The notes: a model not told the origin generated them from the sequence alone. A stretch of 64,000 nucleotides of DNA from Microbispora rosea (GCF_900156315.1 NZ_FTNI01000005.1:62001-126000), one strand, 5' to 3'; shown: positions 8,227-18,042, counted from the stretch's first letter. Numbers and translations: made by a program.

Positions 8227-8561
8227 CCACCAGTGACGAGTTCACCGCCATCAGCGAGCTGCAGACGCAGGCCATGCGTGCCGACCTGGAGGAGCAGCTC
8301 CACCGGCGCGAGGTGCAGCTGCGCGACCTGCGGGCCGCCGTCGACGGCGGCAACGACGACACCGCGAGACTCGCCCTGCTCGCCGACCTCGCCGCCACCG
8401 AGCGGGGGGTCGCCGAGCTGCGCAAGGCGCTGGAGCGGATCGAGGAGGGAAGCTACGGCCGGTGCGCCGACTGCACCGCGGTCATCCCGTTCGGGCGGCT
8501 GAAGATCCGGCCCATGGCCCGCTACTGCATCGCCTGCCAGCGGCGCCACGAGGCCCGCTGA
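8223..8561 (+). CDS. DksA/TraR-type zinc-finger protein (second copy)
   Basis: This 112-residue protein has a coiled-coil N-terminal part, then a C4 zinc finger with CADC (Cys81 and Cys84) and CIAC (Cys102 and Cys105). It resembles the first copy at 7160 but is more typical of the family (ERIEEGSYGRCADC). The ATG at 8223 overlaps the mbl stop by 4 bp and has AAAGGA upstream within the mbl 3' end. Its own last 80 bp overlap, on the other strand, the 3' end of the ABC exporter gene. It probably modulates RNA polymerase; direct evidence is lacking. Confidence 0.88.
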   Translation: MTTSDEFTAISELQTQAMRADLEEQLHRREVQLRDLRAAVDGGNDDTARLALLADLAATERGVAELRKALERIEEGSYGRCADCTAVIPFGRLKIRPMARYCIACQRRHEAR

Positions 8562-10323
8562 GGCCGTCCCCGCCGGGGAGTTGTGCTCGATACAGCCGGG
8601 CGTACGCGCCTTCCGCCGTCAGCAGCTCGTCGTGCGTGCCCTGCTCGACGATCCGCCCCTCGTCCATCACGAGGATGAGGTCGGCGTTCCTGACGGTCGA
8701 CAGGCGGTGGGCGATGACGAACCCCGTGCGCCCGGCCCGCAGCGAGGTCATGGCGCGCTGCACCAGCACCTCCGTGCGGGTGTCGAGCGCGCTGGTGGCC
8801 TCGTCGAGCACCAGGATGGGGGGATCGGCCAGGAACGCGCGGGCGATGGTGACGAGCTGCCGCTCGCCCGCGCTGAGCCCCTCGCCGTCGTCGTCGACCA
8901 CCGTGTCGTACCCGTCGGGCAGCGTGCGCACGAGGTGGTCGACGCCGGTGGCCCTGGCCACCTCGACGATCCGGTCGCGCGGCACGTCGCCGGCGCCGTA
9001 CGCGATGTTGTCGGCGATCGTGCCGTGCCGCAGCCAGGTGTCCTGGAGCACCATGCCGATCCTGGCGCGAAGCTCCCGCCTGGGCACCCGGGCGATGTCC
9101 ACCCCGTCCACCGTGATCCGCCCGCCCGTGACGTCGTAGAAGCGCATGAGCAGGTTGATCAGCGTGGTCTTGCCCGCGCCCGTCGGGCCGACGATCGCGA
9201 CGGTCTGCCCCGGCTCGGCGACCAGGGACAGGTTCTCGATGAGGGGGCGATCCGGTGTGTACCGGAACGAGACGTTCTCGAACGTCACCCGGCCGGTGGT
9301 CGCGGCCGGAAGGCGGACGGGGTCGCGGACCGGCTCCTCCTCGTCCTCGTCGAGCAGTTCGAAGATCCGCCCGGCCGAGGCGAGCACCGACTGCAGGAGG
9401 GTGGACATCGACGTGACCTGGTTCACCGGCTGCCCGAACTGCAGGCAGTACTGGATGAACGCCTGCACGTCGCCGACCGACAGCGCGCCCGCCGCGACCC
9501 GCAGGCCGCCGATCACCGCGACGAGCACGTAGTTGAGGTTCATGACGAGCGACATCGACGGGCCGATCAGGCTGGACAGCAGCTGCGCCCGGAACCCCGC
9601 GCGGAACACCGCGTCGTTGCGCTCGCCGAACTCCCGTACGGCCTGGCGCCGCCGGCCGAACACCCTGACCAGGGCGTGCCCGGTGTAGGTCTCCTCGATG
9701 TGGGCGTTGAGCCGGCCCGTGGCGGCGAACTGTTCCACGAACCTCGGCTGGGCCCGCCTGCCGACCGCCCTGGCCGCCACGACGGACAGCGGCACCATGA
9801 CCAGCGAGACGAGGGCGAGCAGCGGCGAGGTCCACACCATCATCGCCAGCACGCCGACGAGAGTGATCAGCGCGGTGACCGCCACGCTGAGCACCTGCTG
9901 CAGCGTCTGGCCGACGTTGTCGACGTCGTTGGTGGCGCGGGAGAGCACATCGCCTCGCTGCCGTCCGTCGAAGTAGGCGAGCGGCAGCCGCGCGAGCTTG
10001 GCCTGGGTCCGCTCCCGCAGCCGGAAGACCAGCCGCTGCGCGACGGTCGCGGTCGTCCGCTGCTGCGCGAGGGAGAGGAGGAACGCGGCCAGATAGCAGG
10101 CGAGGGCGCCGAGCAGCACCCCGCCGATCGCGGCGAAGTCCACCCGGCGGTGCCCGGACACGGCCGACAGCACCAGGTCGGTGGCCGCGCCGAGCAGCCG
10201 GGGGACCGCCACGGTCAGGGCCACGGCCACGGCGGCGCAGCCGAGGGCGGCCACGGCGAGCGGGAATTCGGGGCGGGCCGTCTCCAGCAGACGCCGGACG
10301 GTTCCGTGCTTCGGGGCTGTCAC
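8482..10323 (-). CDS. ABC exporter half-transporter B (canonical ATPase site)
   Basis: This 613-residue protein has six membrane helices (about residues 15-310) fused to an ATP-binding domain. It has Walker A GPTGAGKTT, Walker B ILVLDE with the catalytic Glu, H-loop AHRLST, and an unusual signature LSAGERQ instead of LSGGQ. It pairs with the gene at 10320, which has the complementary defects, so the two form a heterodimeric exporter of the BmrC/BmrD or TM287/288 type with one degenerate and one active site. The start is GTG at 10323, overlapping the previous stop by 4 bp (GTGA). The last 25 or so residues are unconserved and overlap the convergent dksA gene. The exported substrate is unknown; drug or metabolite efflux is likely. 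Confidence 0.92.
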   Translation of the reverse strand: MTAPKHGTVRRLLETARPEFPLAVAALGCAAVAVALTVAVPRLLGAATDLVLSAVSGHRRVDFAAIGGVLLGALACYLAAFLLSLAQQRTTATVAQRLVFRLRERTQAKLARLPLAYFDGRQRGDVLSRATNDVDNVGQTLQQVLSVAVTALITLVGVLAMMVWTSPLLALVSLVMVPLSVVAARAVGRRAQPRFVEQFAATGRLNAHIEETYTGHALVRVFGRRRQAVREFGERNDAVFRAGFRAQLLSSLIGPSMSLVMNLNYVLVAVIGGLRVAAGALSVGDVQAFIQYCLQFGQPVNQVTSMSTLLQSVLASAGRIFELLDEDEEEPVRDPVRLPAATTGRVTFENVSFRYTPDRPLIENLSLVAEPGQTVAIVGPTGAGKTTLINLLMRFYDVTGGRITVDGVDIARVPRRELRARIGMVLQDTWLRHGTIADNIAYGAGDVPRDRIVEVARATGVDHLVRTLPDGYDTVVDDDGEGLSAGERQLVTIARAFLADPPILVLDEATSALDTRTEVLVQRAMTSLRAGRTGFVIAHRLSTVRNADLILVMDEGRIVEQGTHDELLTAEGAYARLYRAQLPGGDGLSGPRGAAGRRCSSGPWAGSSAARTG

Positions 10324-12047
10324 GCGGCCACCTCCTGGCCTGTCTGGGAGAAGACGATCTCGCGGTACGCGAGGCACGAGGCCATCAGTTCCTCGTGGGT
10401 TCCCGACCCGGCGACGCGGCCCTCGTCGAGCACCACCACCCGGTCGGCGTGGCGGGCCGAGGAGATCCGCTGGGCGACCAGGACGACGGCGACGTCGCGG
10501 GTCTCCCGCGCCAGCGCGTCGGCGAGCGCCCGCTCGGTGACCGGGTCGAGAGCGGAGAACGGGTCGTCGAGCAGCAGCACCCGGGGACGGGCGACCAGCG
10601 CCCGCGCCACTGTCAGGCGCTGCCGCTGGCCGCCGGACAGCGAGGCGCCCCCCTGCCCGAGCGGTGTCTCCAGGCCCTCCGGCAGCGCCTCGACGAAGTC
10701 GCGCGCCTGCGCGACCTCCAGCGCGTGCCACAGCTCGGCGTCCGTCGCCTCGGGCCTGCCGTACCTGAGGTTGCCGGCGATGGTGCCGGAGAACAGGTAC
10801 GGCCGCTGCGGCACCAGCGCGACGACGCCGGCCGGCTCCTCGGCGGGCAGCGACGCGACGTCCGTCCCGTCGAGGAGCACCCGCCCGGCGGTCGGGTCGA
10901 GCAGCCGGGCCACGAGGTTCAGCAGCGTCGTCTTGCCCGAGCCGGTGGAGCCGACGACCGCGACGGTCTCGCCGGGGCGGACGTGGAGATGCACGCCGCG
11001 CAGCACCGGTTCCTCGGCCCCCGGATAGCGCACGTGCGCGTCGCGGACCTCGACCTCTCCCTTCCACATCCGGTCGCTGGCGGCCGGCGGCGCGTCCGGT
11101 CGGGACCCGGTCTCCAGCACCTCGCGCATCCGGAGCGCGGAGACCCGGGCGCGCGGCGCGGCCAGGACGGTGAAGGTCGCGAGCAGGGCGGATCCCAGGA
11201 TCACGGCCAGGTAGTTGAAGAACGCCACCAGCGAGCCGACCCGGGTGACGCCGTCGTCGACGAGGTGCCCGCCGTACCAGATGATCGCCACGCCGCACAG
11301 GTTGCCGATCAGCATCCCGGCGGGAAACATCACGGTCCCCAGCCGCGCGGCGCGTACGGCGAAGCCCAGCAGCGCGCCGTTGGCCTCGGCGAACCCGGCG
11401 CGTTCGCGGTCCTCGGCGGCGAACGCCCGGACGACCCTGACCCCGGCGATCTGCTCGCGCATCAGCCGGTTGACCTGGTCGACGCCGCGCTGCGTCGCAT
11501 GCGCCAGCGGGGTGAGCCGGTGCAGGATCACCCACAGGACGGCCGACAGCGCGGGCAGCGCGACCAGCAGCAGCGTGGACAGGCGCAGGTCCTGCCGCAA
11601 CGCCATGACCACCCCGCCGAGGAAGATCATCGGCGTGCCGGCCAGGCCGGTCAGCCCCATGAAGACCAGCGTCTGCACCTGCTGCACGTCGCCGACCGTG
11701 CGGGTGATCAGGGACGGGAGGCCGAAGCGGCCCACCTCCCGCGAGGAGAACGACTGGACCTTCGCGTAGACGTCGGCGCGCAGCTCGTGACCGACGGCGG
11801 CGGCGGTCCTGGCCGCGAGGACGCCCACCACGGCCGAGCACAGGACCTGTGCCAGGGTCCCGGCCACCATGAGGCCGCCCAGACGCAGGATCAGCCCGGT
11901 GTCGCCGCGCAGCACGCCGTCGTCGATGAGCGTGGCGTTGATCGTGGGCAGCAGGAGGGCGGCGAGCGCCTGCGCGATCTGGAGCACGGCGACCAGGGCG
12001 ACGGCGCCGCGATGGGGACGCAGGGCGGAGCGGAGCAGGGAGCCCAT
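10320..12047 (-). CDS. ABC exporter half-transporter A (degenerate ATPase site)
   Basis: This 575-residue half-transporter has six helices, Walker A GSTGSGKTT, signature LSGGQRQRL, and Walker B LLLDDPFSALD. The catalytic Glu after the Walker B Asp is replaced by Asp, the hallmark of the non-hydrolysing subunit in heterodimeric exporters. The H-loop is also changed (VAQRISS, Gln for His). Its intact signature completes the active site of partner B. It is the middle gene of an operon that starts with an FMN reductase, whose stop lies 1 bp before this ATG. The operon faces a TetR gene across an operator array, which suggests TetR control and induction by the exported compound. Confidence 0.92.
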   Translation of the reverse strand: MGSLLRSALRPHRGAVALVAVLQIAQALAALLLPTINATLIDDGVLRGDTGLILRLGGLMVAGTLAQVLCSAVVGVLAARTAAAVGHELRADVYAKVQSFSSREVGRFGLPSLITRTVGDVQQVQTLVFMGLTGLAGTPMIFLGGVVMALRQDLRLSTLLLVALPALSAVLWVILHRLTPLAHATQRGVDQVNRLMREQIAGVRVVRAFAAEDRERAGFAEANGALLGFAVRAARLGTVMFPAGMLIGNLCGVAIIWYGGHLVDDGVTRVGSLVAFFNYLAVILGSALLATFTVLAAPRARVSALRMREVLETGSRPDAPPAASDRMWKGEVEVRDAHVRYPGAEEPVLRGVHLHVRPGETVAVVGSTGSGKTTLLNLVARLLDPTAGRVLLDGTDVASLPAEEPAGVVALVPQRPYLFSGTIAGNLRYGRPEATDAELWHALEVAQARDFVEALPEGLETPLGQGGASLSGGQRQRLTVARALVARPRVLLLDDPFSALDPVTERALADALARETRDVAVVLVAQRISSARHADRVVVLDEGRVAGSGTHEELMASCLAYREIVFSQTGQEVAA

Positions 12048-12048
12048 C

Positions 12049-12639
12049 TCAGCCCCCGTACGGCCGCGCCGCCCGCGCCTCGCGCAGGGCCCGGCCGAAC
12101 CAGACGAGCTCGTCGAGCATGACCTTGGCCGCGCCCTCCGGGCCCGCGGGGTCCTTCGGCCAGTTCCCCTCCGCGTCGAACAGCGTCCAGGGGCTCTGGA
12201 AGGCGACGGAGTCGCGGATCGTCACCGCGTGCAGCTCGGCGAAGACCAGCCGGAGCTGCTCGACGGCCCGCAGGCCGCTGGACATGCCGCCGTAGCAGAC
12301 GAACCCGACGGGCTTGGCCGCCCACTCCCGGTGATAGCTGTCGATCATCAGTTTGAGCGCGGCGGGGAAGCTGCGGTTGTACTCCGGGGTCACCACGACG
12401 AAGGCGTCCGCCGCCTCCACCCGGGGCCGCAGCCCGACGGTCTCCTCCGGCTTCTCGCCGCCGAAATGCCCGCGCAGCCCGTCGGGGAGCCGGGTCTTGG
12501 CCAGGTCGATCACGTCGAGCGCCACGTCGTCGCGCCGCTCGGCCTGACCGGCGAACCAGTTCGCGACGAGGGGCGCGACCCTCCCCTCCCGCACGCTACC
12601 GATGATCATCCCCATTTTGAGCCGGTCTTCTCCGGACAT
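12049..12639 (-). CDS. NADPH-dependent FMN reductase (flavodoxin-fold)
   Basis: This 196-residue protein has MIIGSVREGR near the N-terminus (FMN phosphate loop) and TPEYNRSFPAALKLMID at the flavin-edge motif, typical of the ChrR/YieF/azobenzene reductase family. It reduces quinones, azo dyes or other electrophiles with NAD(P)H in the cytoplasm. GGAGGAAC directly precedes the ATG. It is first in an operon with the two exporter genes, so reduction followed by efflux of a toxic redox-active compound is a reasonable joint role. Regulation is likely by the TetR protein encoded divergently at 12752. Confidence 0.85.
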   Translation of the reverse strand: MSGEDRLKMGMIIGSVREGRVAPLVANWFAGQAERRDDVALDVIDLAKTRLPDGLRGHFGGEKPEETVGLRPRVEAADAFVVVTPEYNRSFPAALKLMIDSYHREWAAKPVGFVCYGGMSSGLRAVEQLRLVFAELHAVTIRDSVAFQSPWTLFDAEGNWPKDPAGPEGAAKVMLDELVWFGRALREARAARPYGG

Positions 12640-12657
12640 CGTTCCTCCACGAGGTGA

Positions 12658-12726
12658 GTACGCCGTACGCAACGGGTACACCGTACGCGCTGATGCGTAC
12701 GATGTACAAGTCCGAGTACGATGTAC
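12658..12726. promoter_or_regulatory. Array of four GTAC-N3-GTAC sites
   Basis: GTACGCCGTAC (12658-12668), GTACACCGTAC (12676-12686), GTACGATGTAC (12697-12707) and GTACGATGTAC (12716-12726) lie with start spacings of 18, 21 and 19 bp. They fill the divergent region between the FMN-reductase/exporter operon and the TetR gene. They are the obvious candidate operators for that TetR protein, probably two pairs, one covering each promoter. Confidence 0.8.
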
Positions 12727-12751
12727 ACGGCGAACCGGGAGGAGCACGACG

Positions 12752-13516
12752 ATGGCCGGGAAGAAAGCGGACGACGCGCACGATGTGACCCACGAGTCCA
12801 TCTGGCAGCGGATGGAGCGGCCCACCCGGCCTCCCCGTGCGGCGCTGACCCACGCGCAGATCGCCACGGCGGCAGTGGAGATCGCCGACGCCGAGGGGCT
12901 CGACGCGGTCTCGATGCGCCGCCTGGCCGAGCGGCTCGGGGTCGCCACCATGGGCCTCTACCGCTACGTGCGCGGCAAGGACGACGTGATCGAGCTGATG
13001 GTGGACGCGGTCTACGCCGAGGAGGCACGGGCCGGAGAGGGCGGCGACTGGCGGGAGGTCCTGCGCGTGTCCGCCCTGCGCCTGCGCGCCCTCACCCTGC
13101 GCCATCCCTGGCTGGTCGAGACCACGGCCCATTCCGGGCCGCTGACCCCCAACTTCGTCGCGCGCACCGACCGGCTCCTCGCGTCGCTGGACGGCCTCGG
13201 CCTCGACGCCGACACGGCGATGACCGTCATCGGCACGGTCACCGCGTTCGTCACCGGGGCGACCACCGCCCGGATCAGGATGGCCAGGCTGATGCGCAAG
13301 GAGGGCGCGGAGAAGATGGACGACCTTCGCACCCTCTACTCATCTCGGATGAGGTGGCTGCTGGACTCGGGCCGCTATCCCGCGTTCGAGCGCTACATCC
13401 GCGAGGGCGTCAGGAAGGACGACGACGACTGGCAGTTCGAGCTCGGGCTGGACAGCGTCCTCGACGGCATCGCCGCCCGGCTGCCGACGAGCGTGACACG
13501 GAGGACTCCCCGATGA
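12752..13516 (+). CDS. TetR-family repressor (TetR_C_1 type)
   Basis: This 254-residue protein has an N-terminal extension of about 30 residues, then the helix-turn-helix (about 35-80) with SMRRLAERLGVATMGLYRYV. The all-helical C-terminal ligand domain contains GTVTAFVTGATTARI, typical of the TetR_C_1 group that controls drug exporters. The start is ATG at 12752 with GGGAGGAG seven bases upstream. It is divergent from the FMN-reductase/ABC operon and is the likely reader of the four GTAC-N3-GTAC sites, which would also make it autoregulated. Its stop overlaps the next ATG (HsaA-like) by 4 bp, linking a hydroxylase to the same regulator. Confidence 0.9.
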   Translation: MAGKKADDAHDVTHESIWQRMERPTRPPRAALTHAQIATAAVEIADAEGLDAVSMRRLAERLGVATMGLYRYVRGKDDVIELMVDAVYAEEARAGEGGDWREVLRVSALRLRALTLRHPWLVETTAHSGPLTPNFVARTDRLLASLDGLGLDADTAMTVIGTVTAFVTGATTARIRMARLMRKEGAEKMDDLRTLYSSRMRWLLDSGRYPAFERYIREGVRKDDDDWQFELGLDSVLDGIAARLPTSVTRRTPR

Positions 13517-14679
13517 GCAACGAGGTCCTGGACGCGGTTCGGGCGCTGCTGCCGAAGATCGCCGAACGGGCCCGGTCGACCGACGAGGATCGGCGGGTCC
13601 CGGCGGAGTCGATCAGGGAGCTGGTCCGGGCCGGGGTCTTCCGGATGCTGCAGCCCAAGAGGTACGGCGGTGCGGAGAGCGACCCGGTGAGCTTCTACGA
13701 GGTGATCCGGGAGATCTCCGCGGTGTGCGGGTCCACCGGATGGACCGCGGCCGTGCTCGGGGTGCACCCCTGGCAGCTCGCCCTGTTCGACGAGGCCGCC
13801 CAGGACGAGGTGTGGGGGAGCGACCCGGACGCGCTGATCTCCTCGTCGTACGCGCCCGTCGGGCGGCTCGTCCCCGCCGAGGGCGGCTACCGGCTGTCCG
13901 GCCGGTGGCGCTTCTCCTCCGGCTGCGAGCACGCGGTGTGGGCGATGGTGGGCGGCCTCGTCCTCGGCGACCAGGGCAGGCCGGTGGACGTCATGACCGT
14001 TCTGGTGCCCCGCTCCGACTACTCCATCGCGGACGTGTGGGACGTCATCGGGCTGCGCGGCACGGGCAGCAACGACATCATCGTCGAGGACGCCTTCGTG
14101 CCCGCGCACCGCGTGATGCGCAACCACGACATGGCACAGCTGCGCGGCCCCGGGCAGGAGGTGAACACCGGCCCGCTCTTCCGCATCCCGTTCGGCACCG
14201 TGTTCACCACCACGATCACCGCCCCGGTCATCGGGATGGCCGTCGGCTGCTACCGGTCGTACGTGACCGCGATGCGCGACCGAGTGCGGCTCAGCCTGGG
14301 CGGCGGCCGGTTCGCCGAGGACCAGTTCGCGCAGGTCGCGGTGGCCCGGGCGGCGTCGGAGATCGACGCGGCCATCCTGCAGACCGACCGCAACGTGTGG
14401 GAGACGTACGAGCACGCCGTGCGGGGCGAGGCGATCCCGGTGGAGCTGCGGCTGCGGGTGCGCAGGGACCAGGTGCGCGCCACGGAACGGGCGCTTGAGG
14501 CGATCGACATCCTGTTCAAGACCGCCGGGGGTAACTCCCTCAGCCGGGGCAACCCCATCGAGCGGGCCTGGCGCGACGCCCACGCGGGCAGCGTCCACGT
14601 CGCCAACGACGTCGAGCGCGCCCTCGCGATGTACGGCAAGGGCGAGTTCGGCCTGGCCGTCGAGGACAACCTGATCTGA
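13513..14679 (+). CDS. hsaA: HsaA-like flavin-dependent monooxygenase (acyl-CoA dehydrogenase fold)
   Basis: This 388-residue protein has the acyl-CoA dehydrogenase fold of group-D flavin monooxygenases. Segments such as VCGSTGWTAAVLGVH, LFDEAAQDEVWG, RISSSYAP-like LISSSYAPVG, DVWDVIGLRGTGSNDI and the C-terminal WRDAHAGSVHVAND track HsaA of Mycobacterium tuberculosis along its whole length (from memory, 394 residues). HsaA hydroxylates the aromatic A-ring product 3-HSA using reduced flavin from HsaB; an HsaB-like gene is at 1672. Here the gene is coupled to an exporter-type TetR gene rather than to hsaD/hsaC, so it may act on another phenol. Followed by a KstR-like and a FadA5-like gene, a steroid link remains likely. 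Confidence 0.75.
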   Translation: MSNEVLDAVRALLPKIAERARSTDEDRRVPAESIRELVRAGVFRMLQPKRYGGAESDPVSFYEVIREISAVCGSTGWTAAVLGVHPWQLALFDEAAQDEVWGSDPDALISSSYAPVGRLVPAEGGYRLSGRWRFSSGCEHAVWAMVGGLVLGDQGRPVDVMTVLVPRSDYSIADVWDVIGLRGTGSNDIIVEDAFVPAHRVMRNHDMAQLRGPGQEVNTGPLFRIPFGTVFTTTITAPVIGMAVGCYRSYVTAMRDRVRLSLGGGRFAEDQFAQVAVARAASEIDAAILQTDRNVWETYEHAVRGEAIPVELRLRVRRDQVRATERALEAIDILFKTAGGNSLSRGNPIERAWRDAHAGSVHVANDVERALAMYGKGEFGLAVEDNLI

Positions 14680-14702
14680 GCCGCCGGAGACGACGGCGCC
14701 CG

Positions 14703-14728
14703 CTCGTCCCACTGACTCGTCCCGCTGA
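14703..14728. repeat. Tandem 13-bp repeat before the KstR-like gene
   Basis: CTCGTCCCACTGA (14703-14715) is followed directly by CTCGTCCCGCTGA (14716-14728), with one mismatch. It lies between the hsaA-like stop and the promoter of the KstR-like gene and could be an operator or a slippage product. Confidence 0.5.
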
Positions 14729-14741
14729 GTGGCATGGACCG

Positions 14742-14770
14742 TTGGCAGGCACCCCCGCACGGCTTTGTAT
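14742..14770 (+). promoter_or_regulatory. Putative promoter of the KstR-like gene
   Basis: TTGGCA (14742-14747) and TTGTAT (14765-14770) are 17 bp apart. Transcription from here would start near 14777, downstream of the longer ORF start at 14742. That supports GTG 14805 as the real start of the regulator. Confidence 0.4.
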
Positions 14771-14804
14771 CGTCGTTGCGACACACGAACGGTCAGGGGG
14801 AGAC

Positions 14805-16584
<1,780 letters not shown>

Positions 16585-16652
16585 GGCCGCCGCCGTACTG
16601 ACCTGAAATCCAGGTTAGGTCCTCTCCCTATCTTCCCCTCTCGGCAAAAATT

Positions 16653-16670
16653 CGTTATAACAACATAACG
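16653..16670. promoter_or_regulatory. AT-rich inverted repeat before the sugar importer operon
   Basis: CGTTAT-AACAAC-ATAACG is a perfect 6-bp-arm inverted repeat inside the only AT-rich stretch (16645-16680) between the thiolase and the sugar-binding protein gene. GTAACG follows at 16673-16678. It is a candidate site for the GntR/UTRA regulator encoded at 20610 in the same operon, although the consensus differs from DasR-type sites. Confidence 0.5.
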
Positions 16671-16722
16671 ATGTAACGACGCCCGGTCGGCGGCGGCGTA
16701 CAGCGGGGAGGAGGCGACCCCC

Positions 16723-18042
16723 TTGAGAACTGTCGGAGCGATCTCACTTGGTGCCGTGCTGGCGCTCGCGCTCGCCGGATGCGGCGGCTCGGGTGACTCC
16801 GGAGCGGCCGGCGGACCGCAGACGATTTCATTCCTTACCCACTGGGGACCCGAGCAGGTGACGGCGCTCAAGGCCGCGGCCGCCGCGTTCCACACCAAGA
16901 ACCCCGATGTCACCGTCGACATCCGGGCGGTTCCGTTCGCCAATCTGCTCAGCACGCTGCGGACGCAGGGCGCGAGCCCCAACGGTCCCACCATCGCGGG
17001 AATCTACGACCTCTGGCTCCCCGAACTGGTGCGCGACGGTCTCGCCGCCCCCGCCCCCTCGGGCGTGGCCGCGGACGTCAAGGCCGGCTGGCCGGCCAAC
17101 ATGGCCGACGGCGTCACCAAGCAGGGGCAGGTGCGCGGCTATCCGAACGAGGTCGACCTCTACGCGCTCAACTACAACAAGAAGCTGTTCGCCGAGGCGG
17201 GCATCCCCGCGCCGCCCAAGACCTGGGACGAACTGACGGCCGACGCCGCCAAGCTGACCAAGCGCGACGGCGGCAAGGTGACGCAGCAGGGCTTCGGCGT
17301 GATCACGAGCTGGGCCTCGGGCGCCGTCCACCCCTGGCTGTCGCTGGTGAACTCCAACGGCGGGCAACTGCTCGACGGCAGCACTCCCAAGCTGGACGAC
17401 CCGAAGGTCGTGGCCGCCGCGCAGCTCTACGCGGACCTCGTCAAGAGCGGCGCCACCCAGCCGTCCATGAGCAGCGCCAACGCCAACACGACCGGGCCGT
17501 ACCTCGACAACTTCGTCAACGGCAAGACCGGCATGATCATCATGGCGAACTGGTGGCAGAGCGCCCTCAAGCAGGCGATGGGCGACCGGTACTCCGACGT
17601 CGGCGTGGCGCCGGTGCCGGTCGGCCCGGAGGGCACGGGGTCGGCGGGCGTGTCCTACTCCTGGCTGACGATGGTCAACGGCAAGGCCTCGCCGTCCAAG
17701 CAGGACGCGGCGTGGAAGTTCCTCCAGTTCCTCAACGGACCCGAGAGCGGCAAGGGCGGCTCGTCCGCGATGGGCGACATCCTGATGTCGATGGGCATCC
17801 TGCCCAGCAGGACCAGCGATCTCACGGCGCACAAGGCCGAACTGTCCGACCCGTTCATCGCGGCGTACGTCGCCGAGCTGCCGAACGCCAAGCCCTTCCC
17901 GACGGTGCTGGGCGGTGAGGCCATGAGCCAGGCCGTGCAGAAGCACATCGAGAACGTCGTGTTCGGCAAGGAGACCGCGCAGCAGGCGATGACCGCGGCG
18001 CAGAGCGAGGTCGCCGGCATCCTCGCCAAGGCCGGGGCATGA
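16723..18042 (+). CDS. ABC sugar-importer substrate-binding lipoprotein
   Basis: This 439-residue lipoprotein has a signal peptide ending in the lipobox LALAGC (lipidated Cys near residue 19), then the two-lobed extracellular binding protein family 1 fold. ISFLTHWGPEQV lies at the start of the mature chain and GKTGMIIMANWW in the second lobe. It captures an oligosaccharide or sugar and delivers it to the permeases encoded next. The start is TTG at 16723, behind GGGAGGAGG at a slightly long spacing; a leaky TTG start for the most abundant component is unusual. Its stop overlaps the first permease ATG by 4 bp. Confidence 0.9.
   Translation: MRTVGAISLGAVLALALAGCGGSGDSGAAGGPQTISFLTHWGPEQVTALKAAAAAFHTKNPDVTVDIRAVPFANLLSTLRTQGASPNGPTIAGIYDLWLPELVRDGLAAPAPSGVAADVKAGWPANMADGVTKQGQVRGYPNEVDLYALNYNKKLFAEAGIPAPPKTWDELTADAAKLTKRDGGKVTQQGFGVITSWASGAVHPWLSLVNSNGGQLLDGSTPKLDDPKVVAAAQLYADLVKSGATQPSMSSANANTTGPYLDNFVNGKTGMIIMANWWQSALKQAMGDRYSDVGVAPVPVGPEGTGSAGVSYSWLTMVNGKASPSKQDAAWKFLQFLNGPESGKGGSSAMGDILMSMGILPSRTSDLTAHKAELSDPFIAAYVAELPNAKPFPTVLGGEAMSQAVQKHIENVVFGKETAQQAMTAAQSEVAGILAKAGA

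Noticed and set aside
14742..14804. Longer start for the KstR-like gene
   Set aside because: The stretch carries a promoter-like pair and has no Shine-Dalgarno sequence; GTG 14805 has one.
16601..16615. Inverted repeat ACCTG-AAATC-CAGGT after the thiolase gene
   Set aside because: The arms are only 5 bp, too weak to call a terminator or operator.
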